64,000 nt of DNA from Methanocorpusculum parvum (GCA_002287215.1 LMVO01000001.1:62001-126000), one strand, 5' to 3'; counted from the stretch's first letter, positions 42,842-52,861 are shown. Translations and numbers: made by a program. Notes: generated from the sequence alone by a model not told the origin.

Positions 42842-43286
42842 TCTCGCATCCCAGCGCAGAATCGCTGCATCCGTTCTTGACTGCGGTGAAAACCGTGTAT
42901 GGTTCAACCCGGAAAAACTCTCAGAAATCCAGAATGCAATGTCCCGTGAGGATATCCGCAATCTCATCGATGAGGGTGCGATCTCTTCCCACCAGAAGAA
43001 AGGCATCTCCCGCGGACGCGTCCGGGCCCGTATGGTCAAACGTTCCTACGGACACGGAAAAGGTCCGGGACGCCGGAGCGGTGCAAAAGGCGCCAGAACT
43101 CCGTCCAAGACCCAGTGGATCAAAAAGATCCGTGCCCAGCGTAAAGAACTCCGTGCTCAGCGCGAAGCAGGATCCATCACACCGACCGAATACCGCAGAC
43201 TTTACCGTCGTGCAGCAGGCGGTCAGTTCCGTAACGTCGCTCACATGAAAACACAGGTTGAGCTCGTAACCTCCAGGAGGGAGTAA
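42834..43286 (+). CDS. rpl19e: Ribosomal protein eL19
   Basis: A 150-residue L19e: MSDLASQRRIAASVLDCGEN (1-20), RVRARMVKRSYGHGKGPGRR (about 58-77) and GSGARK-like GAKGARTPSKTQWIKKIRAQ (about 79-98). Rich in Arg/Lys. It binds across domains of 23S rRNA; no bacterial counterpart. Confidence 0.97.
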   Translation: MSDLASQRRIAASVLDCGENRVWFNPEKLSEIQNAMSREDIRNLIDEGAISSHQKKGISRGRVRARMVKRSYGHGKGPGRRSGAKGARTPSKTQWIKKIRAQRKELRAQREAGSITPTEYRRLYRRAAGGQFRNVAHMKTQVELVTSRRE

Positions 43287-43289
43287 ACA

Positions 43290-43814
43290 ATGGCAATTAA
43301 TGGAAGATATTTCGTTCAGTTCAGAAGACGCCGTGAAGGCAGAACTGATTACTACCAGCGCCAGCGTTTAATCGTTTCTGGTAGAAACCGTATGGTTGTC
43401 CGTAAAACAAACCGCCACATCATTATCCAGCTCATCGCAGCCCAGATGGACGGCGACTACACCCTCGTTCACGTCAACAGCCGTGACCTGGTAAACTACG
43501 GATACAAAGGATACCTCGGAAACACCCCTGCCGCATATCTCACCGGTATGCTGTTTGCAGTTCGTGCCCAGAAAGCCGGTTACGAAGGCGGAATCGCAGA
43601 TCTCGGTCTGCAGGTCGCATCGACCGGTGCACGCGTGTTTGCTGCAATCAAAGGTGCAGTTGAAGCAGGTTTCGATGTCCCGGTAGGAGAATCGATCCTT
43701 CCGGACGATGACCGCTGCAACGGCGCCCACATCGCTGAATACGATGAGCGCTTTGGTGACCTCGTTGAAAATGTCGAGGCAACTAAAGACGCAATTATGA
43801 AGGAGCTGGAGTAA
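43290..43814 (+). CDS. rpl18: Ribosomal protein uL18
   Basis: A 174-residue archaeal L18 with [20 protein letters not shown] (about 6-25), [21 protein letters not shown] (split) and [18 protein letters not shown] (about 72-89). It binds 5S rRNA with uL5. Three bases separate it from rpl19e. Confidence 0.97.
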   Translation: MAINGRYFVQFRRRREGRTDYYQRQRLIVSGRNRMVVRKTNRHIIIQLIAAQMDGDYTLVHVNSRDLVNYGYKGYLGNTPAAYLTGMLFAVRAQKAGYEGGIADLGLQVASTGARVFAAIKGAVEAGFDVPVGESILPDDDRCNGAHIAEYDERFGDLVENVEATKDAIMKELE

Positions 43815-43815
43815 T

Positions 43816-44433
43816 ATGGCTTACGAGCAGGAAGTATGGGTTCCAGTAACCGGTCTTGGCAAAAAAGTCATGGCAGGCGAATTTGCAAGCTTCGATGAGA
43901 TCCTTGCAAGCGGACAGCCCATCAAAGAGGCAGGTATTGTTGACGCAATGCTTCCCGATCTTGTTGACGAAGTCCTCTGTATCGATATGATGCAGCGTAT
44001 GACTGACTCCGGACGTCGTATTAAGTTCAGAGCTGTGGTCGTCATCGGCAACAAGAATGGTTACGTCGGTTTTGGTCAGGGCAGAGATGTCCAGGTCGGA
44101 ACTGCAATCAAGAAAGCAATCACAAATGCAAAACTGAACATGGTCAAAGTCCGCCGCGGATGCGGTTCATGGGAATGCGGCTGCGGTATGAAACATTCTG
44201 TACCAATGCAGGTCACCGGTAAAGCCGGCTCTGTCACCGTCACTCTCAAACCCGCTCCGAAAGGAATCGGTCTTGTGACTGGTGATGTTGGTAAGAAAGT
44301 ACTTACCCTTGCAGGAGTCCAGGATGTCTGGGTTTACACTAGTGGAAACACCAGAACTACCATGAACTATGCAAAGGCAACCTTCAATGCACTTCGTGAA
44401 TCGAATATGATTCGTATCGGAGGGCGCAAATAA
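43816..44433 (+). CDS. rps5: Ribosomal protein uS5
   Basis: A 205-residue archaeal S5 with double-stranded RNA-binding fold [20 protein letters not shown] (about 68-87), SGSIR-type loop replaced by [20 protein letters not shown] (about 113-132), and the C-terminal [20 protein letters not shown]. Overlaps rpl30 by one base. Confidence 0.97.
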   Translation: MAYEQEVWVPVTGLGKKVMAGEFASFDEILASGQPIKEAGIVDAMLPDLVDEVLCIDMMQRMTDSGRRIKFRAVVVIGNKNGYVGFGQGRDVQVGTAIKKAITNAKLNMVKVRRGCGSWECGCGMKHSVPMQVTGKAGSVTVTLKPAPKGIGLVTGDVGKKVLTLAGVQDVWVYTSGNTRTTMNYAKATFNALRESNMIRIGGRK

Positions 44434-44894
44434 TGTATGCCGTTGTTCAGGTTCGCGGTGTGGTCAATACCCGCCGTGACATCAAGGAAACCTTGAAGAT
44501 GCTCCGTCTTCACCACATCAACCACTGTGTTCTTGTGCCTGAGACCCCCGAGTACCTCGGTATGATCCGGAAAGCAAAGGATTTCATTGCGTTTGGTGAA
44601 GTTGACGCTGCCACACTGGCAACTATCCTCACCACCCGTGGAAGACTTACTGGTAACAAACCGCTCACCGAAGAGTATGTGAAAACTGCAACCTCCTTTG
44701 GAAGCATTGCAGATTTCGCCGCTGCTCTTGTCAACGGTGAGATCCGTATGAAAGATGTCCCCGAACTGAAGCCGGTGCTTCGTATGCACCCGCCAAGAAA
44801 GGGATACAAGACCACGAAACGCACGTATACCCAGGGCGGCGCCCTTGGTTATTACGGTACGGAGATCAATGATCTTCTGATCAAAATGAGGTAA
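44433..44894 (+). CDS. rpl30: Ribosomal protein uL30
   Basis: A 153-residue archaeal-length L30: [20 protein letters not shown] (1-20), LRLHHINHCVLVPETPEYLG and the archaeal extension with KPVLRMHPPRKGYKTTKRTY (about 109-128). Bacterial L30 is about 60 residues; the longer form is normal here. Confidence 0.97.
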   Translation: MYAVVQVRGVVNTRRDIKETLKMLRLHHINHCVLVPETPEYLGMIRKAKDFIAFGEVDAATLATILTTRGRLTGNKPLTEEYVKTATSFGSIADFAAALVNGEIRMKDVPELKPVLRMHPPRKGYKTTKRTYTQGGALGYYGTEINDLLIKMR

Positions 44895-44899
44895 TAAGC

Positions 44900-45325
44900 A
44901 TGCCAGTAAACAAGCGTTCAAAGTTCCGGGGAACCCGCACATGTGGTGGAGGTACGCACAAAAACCGCCGTGGTGCAGGTAACCGCGGAGGTCGTGGAGC
45001 AGCCGGATGGCGTGACCACAACTTTACCCGCTGGTATCTTCTCGGGAAGACCGAGGGAAAACACGGATTTGTCAGTAAGATATCTGTAACATATGAGGTT
45101 CTTGATATTGGCGACATCGATCAGATGATTCCTGATCTTGTTGCCCGTGGAATTGCAACCGAAAGTGGAGATGTTATTACTCTCGACGCCGCACAGATTG
45201 GTGTGGAGAAGGTTCTCGGCGGAGGCAAGGTTACGCGTAAACTTGCCGTCACTGCTGAAAACTTCTCGGCCAGTGCTGTTGCGAAAATTGAGGCCATGGG
45301 CGGAACTGCCCAGACCTCTGAATAA
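44900..45325 (+). CDS. rpl15: Ribosomal protein uL15
   Basis: A 141-residue L15 with the Gly/Arg-rich N-terminus SKFRGTRTCGGGTHKNRRGA (about 6-25) and the C-terminal GVEKVLGGGKVTRKLAVTAE (about 101-120). A stretch before secY lacks a terminator, so the run continues into secY. Confidence 0.97.
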   Translation: MPVNKRSKFRGTRTCGGGTHKNRRGAGNRGGRGAAGWRDHNFTRWYLLGKTEGKHGFVSKISVTYEVLDIGDIDQMIPDLVARGIATESGDVITLDAAQIGVEKVLGGGKVTRKLAVTAENFSASAVAKIEAMGGTAQTSE

Positions 45326-45343
45326 TTTTTTGGTGTATAACTC

Positions 45344-46783
45344 ATGGGAGAACTGTTGGATCGAATGGAACCACTGTTGGCTCGTATGCCGTCAGTTAAG
45401 CCACCGGAAGGCCACGTTCACTTCAAAAACAAACTGATGTGGACGGCTGCGGTGTTGCTGCTGTATTTTATTTTAACGAACATTCCGGTGTTTGGTCTTT
45501 CCGCCACATCAATCGATGTTTTTGAGTATTACCGTGCCCTTTTAGCTGGTGCACAAGGTACTATCCTGCATCTTGGTATCGGACCGATCGTTACCGCGTC
45601 AATCGTTTTGCAGTTACTCCGCGGTGCTGATCTGATCAAAATCAACACGTCAGATCAGCGCGGCCAGGTACTCTACATGGGTCTGCAGAAGCTGCTTATC
45701 TTCGTCATGATCATTCTGGAAGCTCTGCCGAATGTGCTGGGCGGATGGATGACTGCTGATGCATCTGTTTCAGCATTTTTCGGCGGGAATGCCGGATTTG
45801 TGATGCTTTTGATCTTCCTGCAGATCTGTATTGGAGGAGTTCTCGTCATGTTTATGGATGAGGTCGTCTCCAAATGGGGTATCGGTTCCGGTGTCGGTCT
45901 TTTTATCGTCGCAGGAGTCGCCCAGGGTCTTATCAACGGATTCTTCAATTGGGAAGCAACGACCGATCAGTTCGCTGTAGGTTTCTTCCCGAGACTGTTC
46001 CAGGTCATCGCTGATGGTTCAAACTTTATCGAATACTTTGGTCTTCAGCTCCTGGCTCTCGTAACAACTGTGGGACTGTTCTTCGTGATCGTATACGTTG
46101 AATCGACCCGTATTGAGATACCGCTCGCTCATGCAAATGTCCGCGGCGCCAGATCGAGATTCCCGGTAAAACTTGTCTATGCAAGTGTTCTGCCGATGAT
46201 TCTTGTCCGTGTGCTGCAGGCAAATGTGCAGATGGTCGGTATGTTCCTTTCGAGTATAGGATTTACTGCACTTGGCGAGTATAATGGTTCAACACCGATT
46301 AACGGCCTGATGTGGTTCCTCGCTCCGATCAATCAGCCGCAGGACTGGATGTGGTGGCTCTCTTCGTTCACAGGAACCGGTCATGCCGCATGGGAGGTCA
46401 TTATCCGTGTGGGTATCGACTGTACTGTGATGATTCTTGGAGGCGCCCTCTTTGCAATCTTCTGGGTCAAGACGGCAGGTCTCGATTCGAAGCATGTCGC
46501 ACGGCAGATCCAGAACTCAGGTATGCAGATCCCCGGCTACCGGAGGTCTCCGGCCGTTCTTGAACGCTATCTGGACAGATACATTCCCCGTGTAACTGTT
46601 ATCGGAGGAGTGTTCATCGGTCTTCTGTCTGTTCTTGCGAACATGCTTGGTATCATCGGCTTTGTCGGCGGAACCGGTCTGTTACTGACGGTCTCGATCA
46701 TTTACCGTCTGTATGAACAGATCGCTAACGAGCAGATGATGGAGATGTATCCGTTTATGCGGGGCTTCTTCGACAGAGAATAA
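45344..46783 (+). CDS. secY: Preprotein translocase subunit SecY
   Basis: A 479-residue channel protein with ten hydrophobic helices. It shows the archaeal plug and helix 2 region (GTILHLGIGPIVTASIVLQL, about 68-87) and the cytosolic loop VRGARSRFPVKLVYASVLPM (about 266-285). It forms the Sec61-type channel with SecE and Sbh/SecG encoded elsewhere. It exports proteins such as the S-layer protein. Last gene of the uninterrupted run; a T-rich spacer follows. Confidence 0.96.
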   Translation: MGELLDRMEPLLARMPSVKPPEGHVHFKNKLMWTAAVLLLYFILTNIPVFGLSATSIDVFEYYRALLAGAQGTILHLGIGPIVTASIVLQLLRGADLIKINTSDQRGQVLYMGLQKLLIFVMIILEALPNVLGGWMTADASVSAFFGGNAGFVMLLIFLQICIGGVLVMFMDEVVSKWGIGSGVGLFIVAGVAQGLINGFFNWEATTDQFAVGFFPRLFQVIADGSNFIEYFGLQLLALVTTVGLFFVIVYVESTRIEIPLAHANVRGARSRFPVKLVYASVLPMILVRVLQANVQMVGMFLSSIGFTALGEYNGSTPINGLMWFLAPINQPQDWMWWLSSFTGTGHAAWEVIIRVGIDCTVMILGGALFAIFWVKTAGLDSKHVARQIQNSGMQIPGYRRSPAVLERYLDRYIPRVTVIGGVFIGLLSVLANMLGIIGFVGGTGLLLTVSIIYRLYEQIANEQMMEMYPFMRGFFDRE

Positions 46784-46909
46784 ACCAAAATCCCAAAAAT
46801 ATCTCTTATTTTTCCTATTTCTGATTGCTTGACTCATTTCATCCTGAGATTTTCTTTTCATCTCGGGTAACGTGAAAATACCTTTATTAGCATCAAAACC
46901 CAACCTTAA

Positions 46910-47512
<603 letters not shown>

Positions 47513-47518
47513 CTGGTC

Positions 47519-48154
47519 ATGGACAGAGCCGAGTTCAGCAAGAAATACAGTATGTATATAGCCCTTGCTGTAGTTTTTGGCATGATGCTCCTCTATGGCT
47601 GGCAGGAAGCCCGTCAGGTTATCGCCGGTGTTGTGAACATCGTTGTAGGTCCGTTTGCGGCCCTTGGTCTGCCGTTCTTTGCCCTTGTTCTGATCCTCGC
47701 CACCATCACGGGTTTTTACTCCTCCCTGATTCAGAAATACACCATGGATTACGACAAGATGTATGAGAATCAGGCAAAAATGAAGGAGTTCCAGGCGAAA
47801 TTCCGGGAAGCCCAGCTCTCCGGCGATGAAAAACTCATCAAAAAGATGCAGGCACGCCAGCAGGCCATGATGGCCGATCAGATGGAGATGTCCAAAAACC
47901 AGTTCAAACCGATGGCCTACATCCTGGTTTTGACGGTCCCGATCTTCTTCTGGCTGATCGAACACATCCCGACAGAAGCGCAGATGCTTGCCGATCCAAG
48001 TCTCTCGACCGCGATCGTTATCCCGTTCGCCGGACTTTCCACCTACTTTGTAGTCTATCTCGGCTTCTTCCCGCTGTGGATCCTCTGGTATATGCTCTGT
48101 TCCTTAGCCATGTCTCAGATCATCAGAAAAGCCCTGAACATCGGGGGAATCTAA
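47519..48154 (+). CDS. EMC3/TMCO1-family membrane insertase (DUF106, YidC-like)
   Basis: A 211-residue protein with an N-terminal helix, a second helix, a long charged coiled coil (YDKMYENQAKMKEFQAKFRE, about 79-98, to QMEMSKNQF) and two C-terminal helices. This is the layout of archaeal YidC-like Ylp1 proteins, members of the Oxa1 superfamily that insert membrane proteins. Its position after secY and adkA is conserved in archaea and supports a role at the translocon. Confidence 0.88.
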   Translation: MDRAEFSKKYSMYIALAVVFGMMLLYGWQEARQVIAGVVNIVVGPFAALGLPFFALVLILATITGFYSSLIQKYTMDYDKMYENQAKMKEFQAKFREAQLSGDEKLIKKMQARQQAMMADQMEMSKNQFKPMAYILVLTVPIFFWLIEHIPTEAQMLADPSLSTAIVIPFAGLSTYFVVYLGFFPLWILWYMLCSLAMSQIIRKALNIGGI

Positions 48155-48688
48155 GTGAGGATCACGATCAGCGGATCACCCGGATCAGGTACGACAACCC
48201 TCGGCCGTTCGATCGCAGAGAAGTACGGATACCGCTATGTTTCAGCAGGAGAAGTGTTCCGGGGTCTTGCAAAAGAACGGAACATGGATATTGCGGCATT
48301 TGGCAAAATCGCTGAGAACGATCCTGCGATTGATCTCGAGATCGATGCCAGACAAAAGGAGATCGGCGAGTCATCGGATGATATAATCCTCGAAGGCCGG
48401 CTTGCAGGCTGGATGGTCGAGAACGCTGATCTTAAAGTCCTTCTCCGGGCCACGCCCGAATGCCGTTCGACCCGTATCGCGGCACGCGAAGGTCTTACTG
48501 AAGAACAGGCATATGAACTGACCGTCGAGCGCGAGGCCTGCGAGGCAGGACGGTATATGGAGTATTACGAGATCGATATCCTCGACTTCTCGCCATATGA
48601 TCTGATACTGAATTCGGAAACATTCAGTGCAGATGAGTTGTTTGCTGTCGTCGACACTGCTGTTTCTTCGATCCTGAAACGCGCTTAA
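48155..48688 (+). CDS. cmk: Cytidylate kinase, archaeal type
   Basis: A 177-residue kinase: RITISGSPGSGTTTLGRSIA (2-21), with a P-loop carrying Thr in place of Lys (GSPGSGTTT), as is normal in archaeal Cmk; LEGRLAGWM (about 79-87) and RIAAREG (about 108-114). It phosphorylates CMP/dCMP. It starts directly after the EMC3-like gene. The rpl34e and rpl14e genes that often flank cmk in archaea are absent. Confidence 0.92.
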   Translation: MRITISGSPGSGTTTLGRSIAEKYGYRYVSAGEVFRGLAKERNMDIAAFGKIAENDPAIDLEIDARQKEIGESSDDIILEGRLAGWMVENADLKVLLRATPECRSTRIAAREGLTEEQAYELTVEREACEAGRYMEYYEIDILDFSPYDLILNSETFSADELFAVVDTAVSSILKRA

Positions 48689-48920
48689 CTCTTCTTCACT
48701 CTCTATTTTTGCGGGTATTCAGTTTACAGATCCTGATGTTTCCCTTTTGCCGGCACATCGACATCTGTTTTTGTTCGTGGCCGGTGATAAATGCGGAACT
48801 GCCTGGAAATTTTACGCAGAAGACGTAATAACCTGAATTTGACAGTTGGCAAATATACTCTCCCGTCTCTTTCCTTTTTTTTCTGATTAAGGGGTGCGGG
48901 GACGCGACTCCGGCGCGAAG
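48689..48920. other. Intergenic region after cmk
   Basis: T-rich spacer. On the minus strand a frame ends at 48696 and contains GEYICQLSNSGYYVF and MCRQKGNIRICKLN, faintly like a decayed small zinc-ribbon protein, but its paired cysteines are missing and its upstream part runs through a repeat module. I do not call a gene. Confidence 0.3.
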
Positions 48921-48921
48921 G

Positions 48922-48985
48922 CGGATCGACGGCATAGCCGGCGATCTTAGCTGAGCAAGGCTTTGCCTTGCGAGTCGGCCCGCGG
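48922..48985 (+). repeat. Hairpin-module repeat, copy e
   Basis: GGATCGACGGCATAGCCGGC, GATCTTAGCTGAGC, hairpin AAGGC/GCCTT, TGCGAGTCGG. The first 16 linker bases CGATCTTAGCTGAGCA are identical to the middle unit of the triplet near 19340-19395 on the other strand; both hairpins differ. Confidence 0.7.
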
Positions 48986-49080
48986 TGCAAATATATTATG
49001 TTCAAGGTTCTCGTTAACGTTCTGCTTAGCGAATCTGCCGTTGAATAGTCAGAACGGAAGGGATTGGGGGGTATGAGATG

Positions 49081-49159
49081 TATTTTGAAGGGAAGTGGTT
49101 TGGGAGTATGACCATGATCTAATACTTCCCGAATTGGATCAACGCCGCATAACTCCTAT
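49081..49159 (-). mobile_element. TAGGAGTTATGCGGCG repeat element, partial copy
   Basis: Read on the minus strand: TAGGAGTTATGCGGCGTTGA, then CCAATTCGGGAAGTAT, matching the left half of the 89-bp element; the right half is unlike it. It lies in the 500-base gap between cmk and the DUF1614 gene, which has no other visible gene. Confidence 0.55.
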
Positions 49160-49188
49160 CAAAAAAAGAATGAGAGCTCCATCTCAAC

Positions 49189-50016
49189 TTAGAACGATGC
49201 GATCAGCGCGGTGATGATCCCTGTAAGGAAGATGCCGTCAAACGTTCCCGCTCCGCCGATCGAAAGCATCGTTGCTCCCTTATCCGAAACATCCTTAAGA
49301 TGCAGGAGATCAGCGCCGATCAGGGTTCCAAGCGTTCCCGCCACATAGGCGATCCCTGCCGCCGGAAGACCAAAACCGCCGCCAAGGATCAAAGCCGCTG
49401 CAAGCGTCACCGCCGGTCCGACAAAAAACGGTGTCGCGATCCCGATCCCCCGTACAGGTTTTGCCGCCAGATACACACAGACCGTCGTGATCGCGAGGGC
49501 CGTCATCATCTTCGCCGGATACCAGGGGTCTGATGAAATACTGCCGGATGCTCCCAGCAGGATGATATAGAGAGAGATCAGGATCGGGATCACCGCCCCG
49601 CCGAGATTGATGAAGATACGCGTGCTGGAACGTTCCGCATCGCCTGTGTATGGTTCGGGCTCGAACCGGTCGGTCCGATACATCTTATCATACATCGACG
49701 GAGCATACTGTCCTGACGGTTTTCTTTTGGCAGGCTCCTCTTTTGGTTTCCGGTCGCGCGGCTTCAGCGTTCCCAGAGGGATATTGATAAAACTCCCGAC
49801 AATGATCGCGATGATCAAAAGCACGATCATCCAGAACCCAAACCCGAGATTGCCGAGGGCTGCTCCGATCAGTCCGAAAAACAGCAGAGGCAGACCTAGT
49901 ACGACCACCAGGATCAGGGCCAGCAGAACCCAGATCGAAATCGGGCTGAAGAATACTCTTGACACTGGTATTTTGTTTGTGGGGGCTGATATAAATGCTA
50001 TCTGGTCGCCCACCAA
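49189..50016 (-). CDS. DUF1614-family membrane protein
   Basis: A 275-residue protein with two N-terminal helices (about 28-80), a charged cytosolic linker (KPRDRKPKEEPAKRKPSG) and five or so C-terminal helices. The DUF1614 marks are GGAVIPILISLYII (about 131-144), GIGIATPFFVGPAVTLAAAL and DKGATMLSIGGAGTFDGIFL (about 243-262). Function unknown; widespread in methanogens. Transcribed away from tRNA-Gln. Confidence 0.8.
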   Translation of the reverse strand: MVGDQIAFISAPTNKIPVSRVFFSPISIWVLLALILVVVLGLPLLFFGLIGAALGNLGFGFWMIVLLIIAIIVGSFINIPLGTLKPRDRKPKEEPAKRKPSGQYAPSMYDKMYRTDRFEPEPYTGDAERSSTRIFINLGGAVIPILISLYIILLGASGSISSDPWYPAKMMTALAITTVCVYLAAKPVRGIGIATPFFVGPAVTLAAALILGGGFGLPAAGIAYVAGTLGTLIGADLLHLKDVSDKGATMLSIGGAGTFDGIFLTGIITALIASF

Positions 50017-50061
50017 TCGCTATCTTAATATTCTGTGATGTCATATTCATTAAGGTAATTT

Positions 50062-50134
50062 AGCCCGTTAGTGTAGTGGTCAATCATGGGGGACTCTGGA
50101 TCCCTCGACAGCAGTTCGAATCTGCTACGGGCTA
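50062..50134 (+). tRNA. tRNA-Gln (anticodon CTG)
   Basis: Acceptor AGCCCGT pairs with ACGGGCT, discriminator A. Anticodon stem GGGGA/TCCCT (one G-U) with loop CTCTGGA gives CTG. The T arm GCAGTTCGAATCTGC is intact. No intron, no encoded CCA. Confidence 0.93.
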
Positions 50135-50199
50135 CTTGTTTTTTCATCGTTTCAGTATGATCGGCAACCTCTATCTATCTCAAGGTCCTACTCTATTAC

Positions 50200-50919
50200 A
50201 TGAAACTTATTCGTGCACCGAATCTTGCACGGGCCCATGAACTTGTTATCCGTTATATCCTGGAAAAAGGTTCTCTGCTGACCACCGAGAACGGCGAGGA
50301 GACCGTCGAGACCGATGAGATCTGCATCAGTGTGGACACCCCGCTTGCCTCTCCGATGGTCTCAGCCTCCTCCCGATTCAAGGAAGCATTTCTGGATGAG
50401 TATGCCAAAAATCTGATTGAGGGGTCGGATTCGGTGTTTGAGTATGATTATCACGGACGGCTTTTCGACTGGGGCTGCGGTCTTATGCAGAACGGCGAGA
50501 TCCATCAGGATCAGATCCGCTATATTATCGATAAACTCCGGCAAAGCCCGGTTTCCCGCCGTGCCGTCGCTGTGACCTGGTGTCCCCCGGTCGATGCAAA
50601 ACTTGCCGACTGTCCCTGCCTTCAGCTGGTCCAGTGCATCGTCAGAGAAGGAAACCTCCATATGAAGATCGTTTTCCGGAGCAATGATATGCTCTCTGCC
50701 GCCGGTTCCAATATGTTCGCTCTCGCAAAACTCCAGGAGTACATCGCGGAAAAAATCGGTGTCGGTGTCGGGACATACACGCATATATCACTCGTCCCTC
50801 ATGTATATTATAAAAGAGATGCCGCCGATATCCCGCCGTTCTGCGAAAAAGGCGCACAGTTCACCCCGCGTGTCGAGGTCTGCCGTGCATGCGGCGTTTG
50901 CCAAAAAGCAAAACGCTGA
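50200..50919 (+). CDS. thyA: Thymidylate synthase, archaeal ThyA type
   Basis: A 239-residue enzyme: nucleophile region DCPCLQLVQCIV (about 136-147), substrate loop RSNDMLSAAGSNMFAL (about 160-175) and the C-terminal THISLVPHVYYKRD. It methylates dUMP to dTMP; archaeal members use H4MPT-type or folate carriers. Ends in a cysteine cluster (CRACGVCQKAKR), unusual for bacterial ThyA. Converges on radC with a seven-base gap. Confidence 0.88.
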   Translation: MKLIRAPNLARAHELVIRYILEKGSLLTTENGEETVETDEICISVDTPLASPMVSASSRFKEAFLDEYAKNLIEGSDSVFEYDYHGRLFDWGCGLMQNGEIHQDQIRYIIDKLRQSPVSRRAVAVTWCPPVDAKLADCPCLQLVQCIVREGNLHMKIVFRSNDMLSAAGSNMFALAKLQEYIAEKIGVGVGTYTHISLVPHVYYKRDAADIPPFCEKGAQFTPRVEVCRACGVCQKAKR

Positions 50920-50926
50920 CCTTTTT

Positions 50927-51586
50927 TTACTCTTCGTCCATAATGCTCCAGAACCCTTCTTTGGGTCCTACGATCAGATGATCGAGCAGTTTGATCCCGA
51001 GAAGTTCTCCCGCGGCCTGCATATCCTTGGTGATCTTCAGATCCTGCCTGCTTGGATGGAGGTTCCCGGACGGATGATTATGCACCAGGATCATCGCTGC
51101 CGCCCGATCCATGATCGCTCCGGCAAAAACCTCCCGGGGATGGATCTGTGATTCATTGAGAAGACCTTTGGTAATGAGTCTGACCTTCAGTACCTCGTGA
51201 GCGCCCGACAATGTAACAGAAACAACGTTTTCCTGCGTGTCATACCGGTACTGGTGAACAAACGGCAGTACATCCTCAGCTTTATGGATGACCGCAAACC
51301 GGTGGACTGGGGGAGGAAACCGTCGGGCGAGTTCCAGGGCCGCTATGATCTGGCAGGCCTTCGCCTCTCCCATCCCGTTCACCTCGCAGAGATCGTCAAC
51401 CATCGTTTCATAGGTCCTGGACATCAGGATCTTTGCGACCTTTTTTCCGATCTGGATTGCGTCACAGCCGGGTATCCCCCTTCCGATGATCGCTGCGACG
51501 AGTTCTTCCAGTTCAAGGCTCGCAGGTCCCTTGGCGATCAGTTTTTCGCGGGGTTTATCGATATCTGCGGTGTTCTTCAGACTCAT
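50927..51586 (-). CDS. radC: RadC/JAB-domain protein
   Basis: A 219-residue RadC protein. The N-terminal helix-hairpin-helix region (MVDDLCEVNGMGEAKACQII) is followed by the JAMM metal motif VHNHPSG..HPSRQD (about 168-182: H, H and D ligands). Despite its name, a direct DNA-repair role is not established, and the family is mainly bacterial. Start is ATG 51586 (MSLKNTADIDKPREKLIAKG), the usual length; 51670 would add an unmatched leader overlapping the rubrerythrin promoter. Confidence 0.9.
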   Translation of the reverse strand: MSLKNTADIDKPREKLIAKGPASLELEELVAAIIGRGIPGCDAIQIGKKVAKILMSRTYETMVDDLCEVNGMGEAKACQIIAALELARRFPPPVHRFAVIHKAEDVLPFVHQYRYDTQENVVSVTLSGAHEVLKVRLITKGLLNESQIHPREVFAGAIMDRAAAMILVHNHPSGNLHPSRQDLKITKDMQAAGELLGIKLLDHLIVGPKEGFWSIMDEE

Positions 51587-51680
51587 ATCTACTTCTCTTT
51601 TGGCAAAGAGTATAGATAGTTGTTTCGCAGAATGTCTTGTTCCCAAATCTTTATCCGATTTTCTGAACAATTAATACTGT

Positions 51681-52181
51681 ATGAACACTCAGGACTGTAT
51701 TGACGCAGCATTTTCCGGCGAATCCCAGGCAAACCGCAAGTATAAATCCTACTCTGAAGCAGCAGCCGACGAAGGATACGATCATGTTGCCAAACTTTTC
51801 CGTGCAACCTCGGCAGCGGAAGAGATCCATGCCCGCAGACTTCTGCGTGTCGGCGGATATATCGGCAGCACAGTTGCCAACCTCGAAGCAGGACGTATCG
51901 GCGAACTTCACGAGACCAATGAGATGTACCCGGAGTTTGTTGCGATCGCAGAAAAGGAAGACCGGCAGGACGCGGTCATCACCTTTACCCATGCTATGAA
52001 AGCCGAGGCGGCACACGCAGCTCTCTATCAGAAGGCACTTGATGCAGTGAAAGCAGGCAAAGACTTTGATGTGAAAACCATCTACCTCTGCCCGGTCTGC
52101 GGAAACATCGAGATCAACAAGACCTCCGAGCGCTGCCCGATCTGCGGCATTCCCGGCGCATCATTCAAAGTAGTCGAGTAG
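51681..52181 (+). CDS. Rubrerythrin, first tandem copy
   Basis: A 166-residue rubrerythrin with a di-iron four-helix bundle (GESQANRKY near 11-19, SAAEEIHARR near 47-56, EDRQDAV near 93-99, KAEAAHAALY near 107-116) and a C-terminal rubredoxin-like site (CPVCGN near 136, CPICGIPG near 152). It reduces hydrogen peroxide in anaerobes. A probable leaderless or short-leader transcript, divergent from radC. Confidence 0.93.
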   Translation: MNTQDCIDAAFSGESQANRKYKSYSEAAADEGYDHVAKLFRATSAAEEIHARRLLRVGGYIGSTVANLEAGRIGELHETNEMYPEFVAIAEKEDRQDAVITFTHAMKAEAAHAALYQKALDAVKAGKDFDVKTIYLCPVCGNIEINKTSERCPICGIPGASFKVVE

Positions 52182-52360
52182 ATCTGATTTACTCTTTTTT
52201 TTCTTTTTACCCTGAATCTCGCCTCCTTTTCGCCATCATTCTCTATCCCGGATCTTTCAGACGATTTCAGCCGTTCTTGGAAAAAACCGTTCGTCTCTGC
52301 ATTTTGAAAAAAGTCTCCCCTCCATTATCTTTATCAAATTTCTGGACAAAGTATCATATT

Positions 52361-52861
52361 ATGAACACAGACGACTGTATTCTCAGTGCGTTTTCCGGTG
52401 AAGCCCGCGTAAACCGCAAATATAACTCCTTTGCCAAAATAGCGGCCGGCGAAGGATATGATCATGTTGCAAAACTCTTTCGTGCAACCTCAGCGGCGGA
52501 AGAGATCCATGCACACCGTCTTCTCAGTATCGGAGGATACCTCGGCACCACGGCCGAAAATATCGAGGCCGGCATAATTGCTGAACTTCGTGCAAGCAAT
52601 AAAAGTTATCCAAAGTTTATCACGATCGCAGAAAACGAGGATAGACAGGAAGCAGTTGTCACGTTCACGCATGCTATGAAAGCCGAGGCGGCACACGCCG
52701 TTCTCTATCGGGAAGCAGCTGATGCAGTAAAAGGAGGCAAAGACTTTGATGCGGAGATCATCTACCTCTGCCCGGTCTGCGGGAACATCGAGATCGACCG
52801 GACCCCTGAACGCTGCCCGATCTGCGGCATCCCCGGCTCCTCATTCAAAGCAGTTGAGTAA
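52361..52861 (+). CDS. Rubrerythrin, second tandem copy
   Basis: 166 residues, same length and about 75-80 per cent identical by eye to the copy at 51681, with all iron ligands retained (GEARVNRKY, SAAEEIHAHR, EDRQEAV, KAEAAHAVLY; CPVCGN, CPICGIPG). ATG 52361 aligns exactly with the first copy's start. The upstream sequence AAATTTCTGGACAAAGTAT resembles the first gene's, so the promoter was duplicated too. Confidence 0.93.
   Translation: MNTDDCILSAFSGEARVNRKYNSFAKIAAGEGYDHVAKLFRATSAAEEIHAHRLLSIGGYLGTTAENIEAGIIAELRASNKSYPKFITIAENEDRQEAVVTFTHAMKAEAAHAVLYREAADAVKGGKDFDAEIIYLCPVCGNIEIDRTPERCPICGIPGSSFKAVE

Noticed and set aside
48696..48935. A 79-codon minus-strand frame after cmk with a zinc-ribbon-like word.
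   Set aside because: Cysteine pairs of a zinc ribbon are not present and the start lies in a repeat module. Kept only as a note on the spacer.
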